NCBI RefSeq assembly: GCF_023715405.1 | Contig: NZ_JAMBOC010000002.1 | Location: forward strand, 124,001-188,000 | DNA length: 64,000 nt | Reading direction: 5' to 3' | Origin: Solibacillus isronensis | Lineage (GTDB): Bacteria; Bacillota; Bacilli; Bacillales_A; Planococcaceae | Shown: positions 54,721-63,831 of the stretch, piece after piece | Layout: every line of letters begins with the position of its first letter | Numbering within the stretch: position 1 is the first letter of the stretch | The notes under the pieces: generated by a model | What the model was told of the DNA's origin: nothing | Databases searched by the model: none | The model's input: the letters and a program-made list of their open reading frames with translations, nothing else | Translations under genes and position numbers: made by a program

Positions 54721-55416
54721 CTAATTTTGTTCATAAGTTTCACGTAGGACATAATTCCGTTCCGGACGCCCGACTGTTCCGTAAAGCAGTTTTGTCTCCA
54801 GTATATTCATTTCCACTAAGTATTCCAAATAGCGGCGTGCTGTGGAGCGGCTCGTGCCGATTACTTCACTCAGCTGTGTCGCCGTCAATGTCGTGAACTT
54901 TTGCTCCTTAAATAAGTGAATGACCTGTTCGAGCGTAAAGGTATCGATCCCTTTTGGCAGTGCCTTTTCAGTCGCCGTCGAATGATTTTTCCGGTAAAAC
55001 AGCGTATCCAAATCTTGCTGCGATAAATGTGTTTTCTTTTGCAAAGCCGATTGCATGTGATGAAACTGCTGGAATGATTTTTGCAGTCGTGCTTCATCAA
55101 ACGGCTTCACAATATAGTCGAATACCCCATATGCATACAATGCTTCCACATGTGCACGCTCGGCCGCTGCCGTCACCATAATGATGCGGACTTCCGGGAA
55201 ATGTGATCTTACATACGCAACGAGTTCATAACCTGTAACATCCGGAATATATAAATCCATCAACAGAGCGGCAGGAGGTGTGTTATGCAGGAGCGCTTCC
55301 TTTAATGAGGCCCCCGTTAGAAATTGCTGTACTTGTGCATCCGGCTGTATCGCTTTAATATAGTCTGCATGAATCGCCGCAATGCGAAAATCGTCTTCCA
55401 GTAACCATATATCCAT
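54721..55416 (-). CDS. CitT/DcuR-type response regulator
   Basis: 231 residues. Receiver domain: acidic pair in LEDDFRIAAIHADYI, phosphoacceptor Asp in LLMDLYIP, VTAAAE, and Lys in IVKPF. The C-terminal HTH (~165-225) is of the CitB/DcuR kind: LTATQLSEVIGTSRSTARRYLEYLVEMNILETKLLYGTVGRPERNY. It ends 94 bp before the citrate transporter gene and is 4 bp from the kinase gene. The expected target is the transporter promoter. Confidence 0.92.
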   Translation of the reverse strand: MDIWLLEDDFRIAAIHADYIKAIQPDAQVQQFLTGASLKEALLHNTPPAALLMDLYIPDVTGYELVAYVRSHFPEVRIIMVTAAAERAHVEALYAYGVFDYIVKPFDEARLQKSFQQFHHMQSALQKKTHLSQQDLDTLFYRKNHSTATEKALPKGIDTFTLEQVIHLFKEQKFTTLTATQLSEVIGTSRSTARRYLEYLVEMNILETKLLYGTVGRPERNYVLRETYEQN

Positions 55417-55420
55417 TGAA

Positions 55421-56977
55421 TCACTTCCTTTGTAAAATGATTAAAAAGCAGGCCCCGCCTATATCGCTTTCTTCTATTAACAGTGAGCCGCCGACTTTTT
55501 CAAGTGCCTGTTCACTGATCGCCAGACCGTACCCCCGATCATAGCCGTCCTTTGTCGTAAACCCGAGAGTAAATATGTGATTTGCCGTTTCTTCATCGAT
55601 TCCCGGCCCATTGTCATGCACCTCAATAATCAGCTCATGACGATATTGATGAATAAAAAGCTTAATTTGCTTGTCCGTTATGTTTGTCTGATCCAAAGCA
55701 TCCATTGCGTTTTGAAGGACATTCCCTAGCGATGTTAATAATGCGTCCACTTCTTCATCATTATAATCGATTAAAACATCCTCGGTTTCGATCGTAATCG
55801 TAATACCGCGCTCTTTCGCTTCCGATATTTTCCCTTCGAGTAACGCCTGCAGCAATATCGAAGGCTGTGTTGCAAGTGCCTGTTGCTGTTTCGTAGAATC
55901 TTGCTGCTCCTGCCTGATAAATGCAATCGCTTCATCAATATGGGCTTGCTTCAACAAGCCAAGGATAACGTGCAGCTTATTCGCAAATTCATGTGTTTTT
56001 GCCCGCTGCATCCGCGCCTGCTGCTTCACCAATGTCAGCTCATTAATGACCGTTTCATATTCAAGCTTAGCCCGTAAAATATATAAATAGCCGAGCTGCT
56101 CCTCATGTTTCAATGGCGTTTTGGTAATAATCATCTCTTGCTGCTGCAACGGAATTTCCAGAGCCCGAATCACGTCTTCTTTAAAAAGCCGTTCGGGAAG
56201 TAGCGTATGTAATGAGATCCCTTCTGTCAGGGATGAGATGAGTTCCTTCGCACGTGTATTAGCAATCACCACTTCATTATTCAGTGTCGTTAAGATCACA
56301 CCATCCGTTGTTTCCTCAAGTATTGTATGATACGCCGAATAGAGCTTCGCAATTTGCGCCGGCTGCATACCGAGCAACTGTTCCTTTACATAAAGCGAGA
56401 TCAGCACCGCACAGACAATCCCGAAAACCGCGAGCAGGAGCGTGATCTGAAGCCAACCGAAAAAGGCAGTATCAATCGTCTTTTGTATATCTTTCGTTAA
56501 AAATCCGACCGAAACAACCCCGACAACATTGCCGTCAACTAAAACTGGGACTTTTCCGCGGATCGATTCTCCCATTGAACCCGTCGTTACCGAAACAATG
56601 GACTCTTTGTTAATCAGCGCTGAATCATTATCCCCGCCGACCATCGACTGGCCAATCTTTTCAGTGATCGGATGGGTGTAGCGAATCCCTTGCTCATTCC
56701 CTATCACGACGAAACTCGCTCCGGTCTGCATTCGTATATCCTCTGCAATCGGCTGAAGAATGGAAGACGGATTTTCCGCAGAAAATGCATTGACTATATC
56801 CGGCCGCTCAGCAATCAAGTATGCACTCGTTAACGCCTTTTCTCCCATCTCCTCCAGTACCGATTCATCCAGATAGTGATTGATCAACAACAAAAACAGC
56901 ACACAAATTGTGAATATGATTCCGCTGATGGTGATAAGAAGACGGGTTGTTAATGATTGTTTTACGCGGGTTATCAT
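55421..56977 (-). CDS. CitS/DcuS-type sensor histidine kinase
   Basis: 518 residues. TM1 near 12-30; an extracytoplasmic PAS-like (sCache) sensor ~35-175 with SFVVIGNEQGIRYTHP and GKVPVLVDGNVVGVVSVGFL, the pattern of di/tricarboxylate sensors; TM2 near 178-200; a cytoplasmic PAS (~215-310). Then a His box (AKTHEFANKLHVILGLL) and ATPase domain (NVLQNAMDAL, VHDNGPGIDEE, GYGLAISEQAL). With the regulator and CitMHS gene downstream it forms a citrate-sensing unit. Confidence 0.93.
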   Translation of the reverse strand: MITRVKQSLTTRLLITISGIIFTICVLFLLLINHYLDESVLEEMGEKALTSAYLIAERPDIVNAFSAENPSSILQPIAEDIRMQTGASFVVIGNEQGIRYTHPITEKIGQSMVGGDNDSALINKESIVSVTTGSMGESIRGKVPVLVDGNVVGVVSVGFLTKDIQKTIDTAFFGWLQITLLLAVFGIVCAVLISLYVKEQLLGMQPAQIAKLYSAYHTILEETTDGVILTTLNNEVVIANTRAKELISSLTEGISLHTLLPERLFKEDVIRALEIPLQQQEMIITKTPLKHEEQLGYLYILRAKLEYETVINELTLVKQQARMQRAKTHEFANKLHVILGLLKQAHIDEAIAFIRQEQQDSTKQQQALATQPSILLQALLEGKISEAKERGITITIETEDVLIDYNDEEVDALLTSLGNVLQNAMDALDQTNITDKQIKLFIHQYRHELIIEVHDNGPGIDEETANHIFTLGFTTKDGYDRGYGLAISEQALEKVGGSLLIEESDIGGACFLIILQRK

Positions 56978-57065
56978 GGGACGATCCTCCTTTTGAGCGG
57001 TGTTATTATTAGTTTAACATGTAGAATGATCTCGTTTAACAGGATTCAGATGAAACCACCGCAAA

Positions 57066-57108
57066 AAAACACGTAAAACCTTTTATGAGTAGGGTTTTAC
57101 GTGTTTTT
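57066..57108 (-). terminator. Terminator of the catalase gene
   Basis: ACACGTAAAACC / GGTTTTACGTGT stem with T-runs on both sides. Confidence 0.87.
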
Positions 57109-57113
57109 AATAA

Positions 57114-59159
57114 CTATGCTAATTTCCGATACCAGAACCGTTGGGCTGCTATCGCTTGTATGAATTGGGTTGCGAACTCCTGCATATCTGTTCCTGTTAT
57201 GACACCCGGCTGACCTAAAATCTGATTTACACGCAGCCATTCAATACCCGCACCCGTCGCACCAATTGGCTTGTAATGTGAATAGGCTTCATCGATGAAG
57301 TAGGCCGCATCCTTGTTGAACATGACGTTTGTGTTACTTCCCCTTACCATATAAACAGCATCAAACAGCACGGATTTTGCAGTTAGGAAGGTGTTTTCGG
57401 CTTTTACGACCACTCCGTCTGTTCCGTATACCATCCCAATATGTTCGCTAATAATTTCCGGAACAATGCCTTGGTTAATCAATTGATGGAGCACGTAATT
57501 AACTTCCGGACCATTGAATCCCTCTGTCAAAATGACCGCTACTTTCCGTGTTTGTACGGATTTCACTGTATTTTCCTGACTGAGTGCCGGGGAGGACTTC
57601 GTTACCGCCGAACCGCCCCTTGCAGGAGGTTGTGACCCGATATTTATTGCAAAGGCGGTTGCTAGTTCCATATCTACATTGGCGAACATATTCACTACCT
57701 GCTGTTTAACAGATTCACTTTTCACTTTACTTAGTTCAAAACTGAACGCTTCAATGATATGCATTTTTTCAGGTGGGCTCATACTGTTCCAGAAAAGTGT
57801 CGCTTGTGAAAAATGATCGGCAAAACTTTCGCTTCGAGCCCGGATTTTTACTCCGTCCACTCTTTCCTGATAAGTGGCATATCCGCCTTTGTCCGGACTT
57901 ACAGGTGACGGCGTGTTCCCGGCTAATGAATTTCGGTGATAACTCACTTTCCCAAGATTAATCGTCTGTCGGTGGAAGCCTTCCCGCTGATTGTTATGGA
58001 ATGGAACAACCGGTCTGTTAATCGGGATCTCATGGAAGTTAGGTCCGCCCAGACGAAGTAATTGTGTATCTAAATACGAAAATAGCCGTCCTTGTAATAA
58101 TGGATCATTTGTAAAATCGATCCCTGGCACGACATTCCCCAAATGGAAAGCAACCTGTTCTGTTTCCGAAAAGAAATTATCTACATTCCGATTTAACGTC
58201 ATCTTTCCGATAATATTTACAGGAATGTCTTCTTCCGGCCAAATCTTTGTCGCGTCAAGGATGTCAAACCCGAGGCTGAATTCGTCCTCTTCCGCAAGAA
58301 TCTGAACACCTAGTTCGAATTCAGGGAAAAAGCCGTTTTCAATCGCACCCCATAAGTCATTGCGGTGAAAATCCGGATCAATGCCCGCCAGTTTACGGGC
58401 CTCGTCCCATACTAAAGAATGCGTTCCCAATAAAGGCTTCCAATGGAATTTTACGAAATGCGCTTTACCTTCCTCATTAACGAGACGAAACGTATGCACA
58501 CCAAACCCTTCCATCATACGGAAACTGCGTGGGATGGCGCGGTCTGACATGATCCACATGATCATATGGGCAGATTCCTGGTTATTCGCGACAAAATCCC
58601 AAAACGTATCATGGGCAGTCGAAGCTTGCGGTATGTCATTATCAGGCTCCGGCTTAAATGCATGTACAAGATCCGGGAATTTGATGGCATCTTGGATGAA
58701 AAATACCGGAATATTGTTGCCAACTAAATCATAATTCCCTTCCTCGGTATAGAATTTCGTCGCAAATCCTCTCGCATCACGTACGGTATCGGCAGAACCA
58801 CGGGAACCATTGACAGTAGAAAAACGAACAAATACAGGCGTCTTTCTAGATGTATCCTGAAGGAATTTCGCCCGCGTATACTTTTCCATGCTTTTGTATA
58901 ACTGAAACTCCCCATGCACACCGAAGCCACGTGCATGGACAACGCGTTCTGGAATTCGTTCATGGTCAAAATGCGTTAGTTTTTCACGGAAATGAAAATC
59001 CTCGAGTAAAGTTGGCCCCCTCACGCCTGCTTTTAATGAGAATTCATCCTCCGACACTTTTAACCCTTGATTCGTTGTAAGATCTTTTCCCCTGTCATCT
59101 GTTCGGAAAATATCTAATTGTTCGTCCTTGCTGTTCTTGCGGTTATTTTGCTCATCCAA
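57114..59159 (-). CDS. katE: Large-subunit (clade 2) catalase
   Basis: A 681-residue HPII-type catalase that breaks down hydrogen peroxide. The catalytic His75 is in RVVHARGFGVHG, the catalytic Asn region is GNNIPVFFIQD, and the heme-ligand Tyr is in RLFSYLDTQLLRLGGPNF. The last ~150 residues are the DJ-1/class-I-amidotransferase-like domain found only in large catalases (KVAVILTEGFNGPEVNYVL). Length matches B. subtilis KatE. GGAGGG precedes the ATG by 11 bases. I looked for a SigB promoter in the 59160-59397 gap and found none that convinced me. Confidence 0.95.
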   Translation of the reverse strand: MDEQNNRKNSKDEQLDIFRTDDRGKDLTTNQGLKVSEDEFSLKAGVRGPTLLEDFHFREKLTHFDHERIPERVVHARGFGVHGEFQLYKSMEKYTRAKFLQDTSRKTPVFVRFSTVNGSRGSADTVRDARGFATKFYTEEGNYDLVGNNIPVFFIQDAIKFPDLVHAFKPEPDNDIPQASTAHDTFWDFVANNQESAHMIMWIMSDRAIPRSFRMMEGFGVHTFRLVNEEGKAHFVKFHWKPLLGTHSLVWDEARKLAGIDPDFHRNDLWGAIENGFFPEFELGVQILAEEDEFSLGFDILDATKIWPEEDIPVNIIGKMTLNRNVDNFFSETEQVAFHLGNVVPGIDFTNDPLLQGRLFSYLDTQLLRLGGPNFHEIPINRPVVPFHNNQREGFHRQTINLGKVSYHRNSLAGNTPSPVSPDKGGYATYQERVDGVKIRARSESFADHFSQATLFWNSMSPPEKMHIIEAFSFELSKVKSESVKQQVVNMFANVDMELATAFAINIGSQPPARGGSAVTKSSPALSQENTVKSVQTRKVAVILTEGFNGPEVNYVLHQLINQGIVPEIISEHIGMVYGTDGVVVKAENTFLTAKSVLFDAVYMVRGSNTNVMFNKDAAYFIDEAYSHYKPIGATGAGIEWLRVNQILGQPGVITGTDMQEFATQFIQAIAAQRFWYRKLA

Positions 59160-59314
59160 TCAATATCCCTCCTCAACATTAAATGGTATGAGTCCATGGA
59201 ATAATTTATGTAAAAGTAAGCATTTGCAAAAAGCTCTTTTAAACAAACCCTTTTATGCAATTAAACGCATTAATTTGGATTATTTTGAGGAGATGTAGCG
59301 AGAGGTCTTTTACT

Positions 59315-59358
59315 AAAAAGATGCTGCGCAGTAATTATATACTGGGCAGCATCTTTCG
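59315..59358 (-). terminator. Terminator of the CoA-transferase/MFS operon
   Basis: AAAGATGCTGC / GCAGCATCTTT stem ~40 bp past the MFS stop, flanked by A and T runs. Confidence 0.83.
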
Positions 59359-59397
59359 TAAAAACAGAATAATCAGTCTTTTTAAGGCGCACCTAAT

Positions 59398-60723
59398 TTA
59401 AGTTAATCGTTTCCCAGATGTTGTTACACGTACTTCTTTATTGCCTTCTGCTTCAATTTCAATATTTGCTTTCGGCATTGTTAATAAAATTAGGATACCG
59501 ACAACTAAAATAATCGCAAGTGCAAACATGCCAGTTTCTAAAACAAACATACCTAAAATTGTTGGACCTACGAATCCACCAAGTGCTGCAAATGAGTTAA
59601 CAAGTGCAATTCCTACTGGTGCTGTTGACTCGGTGAAGAAGAATGTTAAATAAGCAAAGAAACTGCCCGTGAAGCCGTATAGTCCTGCTGAAGCTAGTGA
59701 CAACATGGCAACCATTGGCCATAGAGTCGTAGCGAGTGCACAACCTACGAAACCAACTGTAGCAATAAGCAAACATACTACTAGATGCTGTTTATGCTTT
59801 CCTGTCCGGTCAGCGTTAAGCCCGGTAAAGATAATGGCAGGTATACCGACTAACGATGGTAACATAGCCATCCAACCAATTTCCATATTCGTTGTAGTGA
59901 CTGCAGAGAGTGATTTAATAATAGTTGGTACCCAGAACGATAGACCGTATACACCTGTATAGCCAGCAAAATAGAAAAGTGCTAATTTCCAAACCGTTGC
60001 ATCCTTTAACATTGCTAGTTTAGACGGCTTATTGAGCTTTAATGCCTTTTGTCGCTCTACATTTAATTCGCCTTCCAACCAATTTATTTCTTCCTGTGTC
60101 AGCCATTTCGCTTTACTTGGACGATCTGTTAAATAAACTAATGTAATCACACCTAAAATTAATGCTGGAATCCCTTCCAAAATAAACATCCAGCGCCAGC
60201 CTTCTAAACTTGCCCAAGCAACGTTATCAATAATCCATGCTGATAATGGAGCACCAATTAATCCTCCAATCGGCAAGGCTAATAATAAAACTGCTGTTGC
60301 TTTACCACGCTCGCGTTCGCGGAACCAATAGGTTAAATATAAAATAATACCAGGAAAGAATCCGGCTTCCGCAACACCTAGTAAAAAGCGTAAAATGTAA
60401 AGATGTGTAGCTGATTGCGCAAATCCAGTCAGAATAACAATGATTCCCCAAGAAAGCATTATACGCGCAATCCAAATTCTTGCCCCTACTTTATGCATAA
60501 TCATATTACTAGGGACTTCAAAGAAGAAGTAACCGATAAAGAAGATACCCGATAATAACCCGAAGACTTCAGCAGTTAATGCTAAATCAGCGTTCATTTC
60601 TAACGCAGCAAACCCTAAATTTACACGATCTAAGTAGGCAATGATATACAGGATTAAAATAAACGGTAAAATACGAGTCATCGTTTTCTTCGTCGTCTGT
60701 TTCGCTAAAGCGCTTTCATTCAT
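59398..60723 (-). CDS. MFS anion:cation symporter (ACS family)
   Basis: A 441-residue, 12-TM major facilitator. YLDRVNLGFAALEM in TM1, GIFFIGYFFFEVPSNMIMHKVGAR, RFLLGVAEAGFFPGIILYLTYWFR are the ACS signature, as in tartrate, 4-hydroxyphenylacetate or phthalate transporters. It overlaps scoB by 4 bp (ATGA). In this operon it most likely imports an acid that is then handled by the CoA-transferase. Confidence 0.91.
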   Translation of the reverse strand: MNESALAKQTTKKTMTRILPFILILYIIAYLDRVNLGFAALEMNADLALTAEVFGLLSGIFFIGYFFFEVPSNMIMHKVGARIWIARIMLSWGIIVILTGFAQSATHLYILRFLLGVAEAGFFPGIILYLTYWFRERERGKATAVLLLALPIGGLIGAPLSAWIIDNVAWASLEGWRWMFILEGIPALILGVITLVYLTDRPSKAKWLTQEEINWLEGELNVERQKALKLNKPSKLAMLKDATVWKLALFYFAGYTGVYGLSFWVPTIIKSLSAVTTTNMEIGWMAMLPSLVGIPAIIFTGLNADRTGKHKQHLVVCLLIATVGFVGCALATTLWPMVAMLSLASAGLYGFTGSFFAYLTFFFTESTAPVGIALVNSFAALGGFVGPTILGMFVLETGMFALAIILVVGILILLTMPKANIEIEAEGNKEVRVTTSGKRLT

Positions 60724-61364
60724 AGCTTTACCCCCATATCTAATTGAATTTTTAATCGGTCTTGCAATTGTTCAATCGTAAGGTCACCTAACAATTCCTT
60801 TACAATTACTTTTTCGTCCTCAAATTCAAATACCGCGTATTCAGTTACAAGCATCTCTATCCTGCGTATACCGCTTCTCGGATAAGTTAAGCTTTCTACA
60901 ATTTTTGGATCGCCATCTTTTGTAAACAAAGTTGCGGCTGCAATTACCTTTTTGGCCCCTACTACTAAATCCATTGCTCCACCTACACCTAAAATCGGTT
61001 GCCCCGGTACAGACCAATTGGCAATTTCACCAAAACGATTCACCTGTAAAATTCCTAATACAGCTACATCGATATGCCCCCCTCGGATCATCGCAAAAGA
61101 ATCGGCACTACTGAAAAACGATGCATCTTTTGTAATCGTAACAGGTTCTTTTCCTGCAGATATTAAATCTGCATCAATCTGATTTTCTGATGGTGGTGGT
61201 CCCATTCCTAATAAACCATTCTCTGATTGTAGATAGACATCTTTTCCTTCAATGTAAGAATTCACTAACGTAGGAATTCCGATGCCCAAATTCACGATTT
61301 GACCATCTTGCAACTCCTGCGCAATACGTTTAGCGATAACTGTACGTGAATCAAACGCTGACAT
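60720..61364 (-). CDS. scoB: 3-oxoacid CoA-transferase, subunit B
   Basis: 214 residues. The catalytic Glu is in LQSENGLLGMG, and GIGIPTLVNSYI and ILQVNRFGEIANWSVPGQ fit SCOT beta subunits. These enzymes move CoA from succinyl-CoA to acetoacetate or similar 3-oxoacids. It overlaps subunit A by 14 bp. Confidence 0.93.
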   Translation of the reverse strand: MSAFDSRTVIAKRIAQELQDGQIVNLGIGIPTLVNSYIEGKDVYLQSENGLLGMGPPPSENQIDADLISAGKEPVTITKDASFFSSADSFAMIRGGHIDVAVLGILQVNRFGEIANWSVPGQPILGVGGAMDLVVGAKKVIAAATLFTKDGDPKIVESLTYPRSGIRRIEMLVTEYAVFEFEDEKVIVKELLGDLTIEQLQDRLKIQLDMGVKL

Positions 61365-62040
61365 AGCGATCCCCCTCTTTCACATAGTTAGACTGCACAA
61401 TATAATCTACATAAACATGTGGTGTAACAATTGCTTCTGGATCTAATTCGCCTACCTCTAAAATTTCATCAACCTCCACGATGACCGTTTCAGCAGCAGT
61501 TGCCATCATAGGATTAAAGTTTCTGGCAGTCGTATGATAAATTAGATTTCCTAATCGATCGGCTGCTTTAGCACGAATTATTGCCACATCGCCCTTGATT
61601 GCTTTTTCAAAAATATACGTTTCTCCATCTATAACTCGCTCTTCTTTATTGTTTGCCAACTCAGTGCCTACAGCCGTTTTCGTATAGAAGCCACCAATTC
61701 CCGCGCCTCCACAACGAATGGCCTCCGCTAATGTACCCTGTGGTAAAAGTTCAATATCTAGCTTACCTTCCGACCAAGCAATAACTGCCTCTCTGTTCAT
61801 TGTAAAAAATGAACCAATTGCCTTTTCAATCTTCCCTTGTAAAAACAGTTTGTGTAAACCGATCCCATGATCCCCTAAATTATTGCTAACTACATGCAAT
61901 CCCTTCACATCGGTTTCAGCCATTTGATCAATAATTGTTAATGGTGCGCCTGACAATCCGAATCCCCCTGCTAAAATAACCTGATTGTCCTTGAATAACC
62001 CACTTAGTTCTGAAAGATTTTGGATGACTTTGTTTTTCAA
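61351..62040 (-). CDS. scoA: 3-oxoacid CoA-transferase, subunit A
   Basis: 229 residues of the alpha-subunit fold: ILAGGFGLSGAPLTIIDQM, VVSNNLGDHGIGLHKLF, RCGGAGIGGFYTKTAVGT and AIIRAKAADRLGNLIYHTTARNFNPMMATAA. First gene of the operon, 87 bp from a divergent TetR-type gene, with a perfect palindrome between them. Confidence 0.93.
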   Translation of the reverse strand: MKNKVIQNLSELSGLFKDNQVILAGGFGLSGAPLTIIDQMAETDVKGLHVVSNNLGDHGIGLHKLFLQGKIEKAIGSFFTMNREAVIAWSEGKLDIELLPQGTLAEAIRCGGAGIGGFYTKTAVGTELANNKEERVIDGETYIFEKAIKGDVAIIRAKAADRLGNLIYHTTARNFNPMMATAAETVIVEVDEILEVGELDPEAIVTPHVYVDYIVQSNYVKEGDRYVSV

Positions 62041-62065
62041 TTTTAACCCCCCTCATCTCATTAAC

Positions 62066-62079
62066 TAGACTGCAGTCTA
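62066..62079. promoter_or_regulatory. Palindromic operator between scoA and the TetR-type gene
   Basis: TAGACTGCAGTCTA, a perfect 14-bp palindrome, lies 26 bp from scoA and 49 bp from the divergent regulator. It is the natural binding site for that regulator. Confidence 0.7.
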
Positions 62080-62127
62080 ATTTTACAATAGAATAAAAGA
62101 GAAGTAAATGTATAAAGGGTGATTTAA

Positions 62128-62724
62128 TTGATTAAAAGAGAAAATAAAATACATAAAACAGAAAACAAAAGGGAATTCATCATAAGGATTGCCATGCAGT
62201 TGTTTAAAGAAAAAGGATATAAAAATGTCAGTGTCGATGAAATTGTACAAGCCTGCAATTCATCCAAAGGTTCGTTTTACCATCACTTTAAGTCAAAGGC
62301 TGAAATTTTAAATGAGCACTTTGCCTTGGCAGATAAGTATTATGAACAATTGTATAATGATCTACCAATACAATTATCACCAAAAAGGCGATTACAGCTC
62401 TTTTTAGAGAACGTATTTATTTATTTAGAAGAAACGTTTGGACGTGAGTTTTTATCCGTAGTTTACTCTACTTCTTTAGAATCTGAAGCTCATTTATATT
62501 TCAGGAATCCTAACCGTAAATTATTTATGTTATTTGAAGCATTAATTACCGAAGTTATTGAAGCAAGCCCAACAAAACCTGCCTTATCACTCAAACAATT
62601 AAAACTCGCCTTTACCCAGCTCGCAATGGGCGTCATTTATCATTGGTGTACCTTCCCAGAAGATCAGTCTCTCCAAGAAAGTGGTACGAGTGCATTACAG
62701 CATTATTTAAATGGCTTTTCGTAA
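62128..62724 (+). CDS. TetR/AcrR-family transcriptional regulator
   Basis: 198 residues with a classical TetR HTH (IRIAMQLFKEKGYKNVSVDEIVQACNSSKGSFYHHFKSKAEIL) and a helical ligand domain. Divergent from scoA-scoB-MFS and facing a shared palindrome. It should repress that operon until a substrate, perhaps a CoA thioester or organic acid, binds. The TTG at 62128 is the start, with AAGGGTG before it. Confidence 0.9.
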   Translation: MIKRENKIHKTENKREFIIRIAMQLFKEKGYKNVSVDEIVQACNSSKGSFYHHFKSKAEILNEHFALADKYYEQLYNDLPIQLSPKRRLQLFLENVFIYLEETFGREFLSVVYSTSLESEAHLYFRNPNRKLFMLFEALITEVIEASPTKPALSLKQLKLAFTQLAMGVIYHWCTFPEDQSLQESGTSALQHYLNGFS

Positions 62725-62730
62725 AGATTT

Positions 62731-62783
62731 AAAAAGAAACAAAGGACAACCCAAACTCCTTGGATTGTCCTTTGTTTCTTTGT
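62731..62783. terminator. Bidirectional terminator after the TetR-type gene
   Basis: A 21-bp near-perfect stem, AAGAAACAAAGGACAA..CCAA with TTGG.TTGTCCTTTGTTTCTT, separates the converging regulator and secreted-protein genes. Confidence 0.87.
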
Positions 62784-62806
62784 TGTATGGCACTCTATCT
62801 CAAATA

Positions 62807-63649
62807 CTACTCTCTCAACCCTTGCCAGCTTTGCACATAGTGGATAGCTACTCCGCTAAAATAACGATTTTTAGCATAATGACCCACCACTTGGTTGAGC
62901 ACTTGGTTCATCTTGATTTCACCTTCAGCAGCAAATGTTATATAAGGCTCATCTGGAAACGGCATTGTTTCAACACCAATCACAACCGGTGTTTGATACT
63001 TCTTTGCATAACTCATTTCATTTTTTGTAATGCTCTTTAGTGCGGCAACTGTATTGCGATAGGCCATTATGGAGATGCCGTCTGTATTCGCAATCATCCA
63101 CTCTGCCAAGTTGCCTTCACCAAATTGGTTATAATATAGCACTTCATCATACCAGAATGGGATGTCCGTCTCTAACCTTAATTCTGTACAGCGTACTTTA
63201 TAGAGGGCGTGTTGTATTAATTCTTGATACTGACTGACTGCAAGGTTTCGATTCTGTTCCCATAATGCAGATAAATAAGGCTCTACATCTAAATGGACTG
63301 CTGTGAATTTCGATGCAGGATATTCCTGATGGTATTGACTGATCCATGCCCATAACGCATCAAAATTTGCTGTATTCCAATAAGGACCACCATCCAGTGC
63401 CTGCACTTCAATATTTGCTTCGCGCATCCTGTTAATAAAGGCTGCGTACACATCATTCGGTAATGCTGGATCAATCTGCAAATAAACGGTCGTTACTTCT
63501 TTTTCTATTAGAAAATGGATCGTTTGCTCATCTGTAATCGTATGGGTATGCCAAAGCCAAGTTGATTTTGTATTATTTTGCTGTGCCTGTGCATCATTCA
63601 TTATAAAAATGACTCCTAACATCATAAAAGCAGCGAATAGTTTTTTCAT
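62807..63649 (-). CDS. Secreted protein, TIM-barrel-like, unknown function
   Basis: 280 residues with a signal peptide (KKLFAAFMMLGVIFIMNDAQAQ, cleavage near 22). The mature part reads like a glycoside-hydrolase-style barrel: TVYLQIDPALPNDVYAAFINRMREANIEVQALDG, FTAVHLDVEPYLS (acidic pair at a strand end), ADTDGIS-like NTDGISIMAYRN and VVIGVETMP. I do not recognise a named family and see no substrate clue. Confidence 0.75.
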   Translation of the reverse strand: MKKLFAAFMMLGVIFIMNDAQAQQNNTKSTWLWHTHTITDEQTIHFLIEKEVTTVYLQIDPALPNDVYAAFINRMREANIEVQALDGGPYWNTANFDALWAWISQYHQEYPASKFTAVHLDVEPYLSALWEQNRNLAVSQYQELIQHALYKVRCTELRLETDIPFWYDEVLYYNQFGEGNLAEWMIANTDGISIMAYRNTVAALKSITKNEMSYAKKYQTPVVIGVETMPFPDEPYITFAAEGEIKMNQVLNQVVGHYAKNRYFSGVAIHYVQSWQGLRE

Positions 63650-63784
63650 TTACATTCCCCATGTTCATTCGTAGTTGTTATTTTTAGTATAAATCATTGT
63701 ACCCTTCAGGAAGAATTATATTTCAAAAAATCTGTGAACTAGGCCTTGCGATGGAAAAAGGAATGGCGTTTTAAACACTCACAA

Positions 63785-63821
63785 ATAAGCTCGCTGCGTG
63801 GTAGGAGCAGCGAGCTTTATT
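63785..63821 (-). terminator. Terminator of the S-layer homology protein gene
   Basis: AAGCTCGCTGC / GCAGCGAGCTT stem just past the stop at 63832. Confidence 0.78.
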
Positions 63822-63831
63822 TATCGGTACG

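Noticed and set aside
59160..59397. SigB promoter for katE
   Set aside because: A GTTTAA is present but no GGGTAT-like -10 follows at the right distance.
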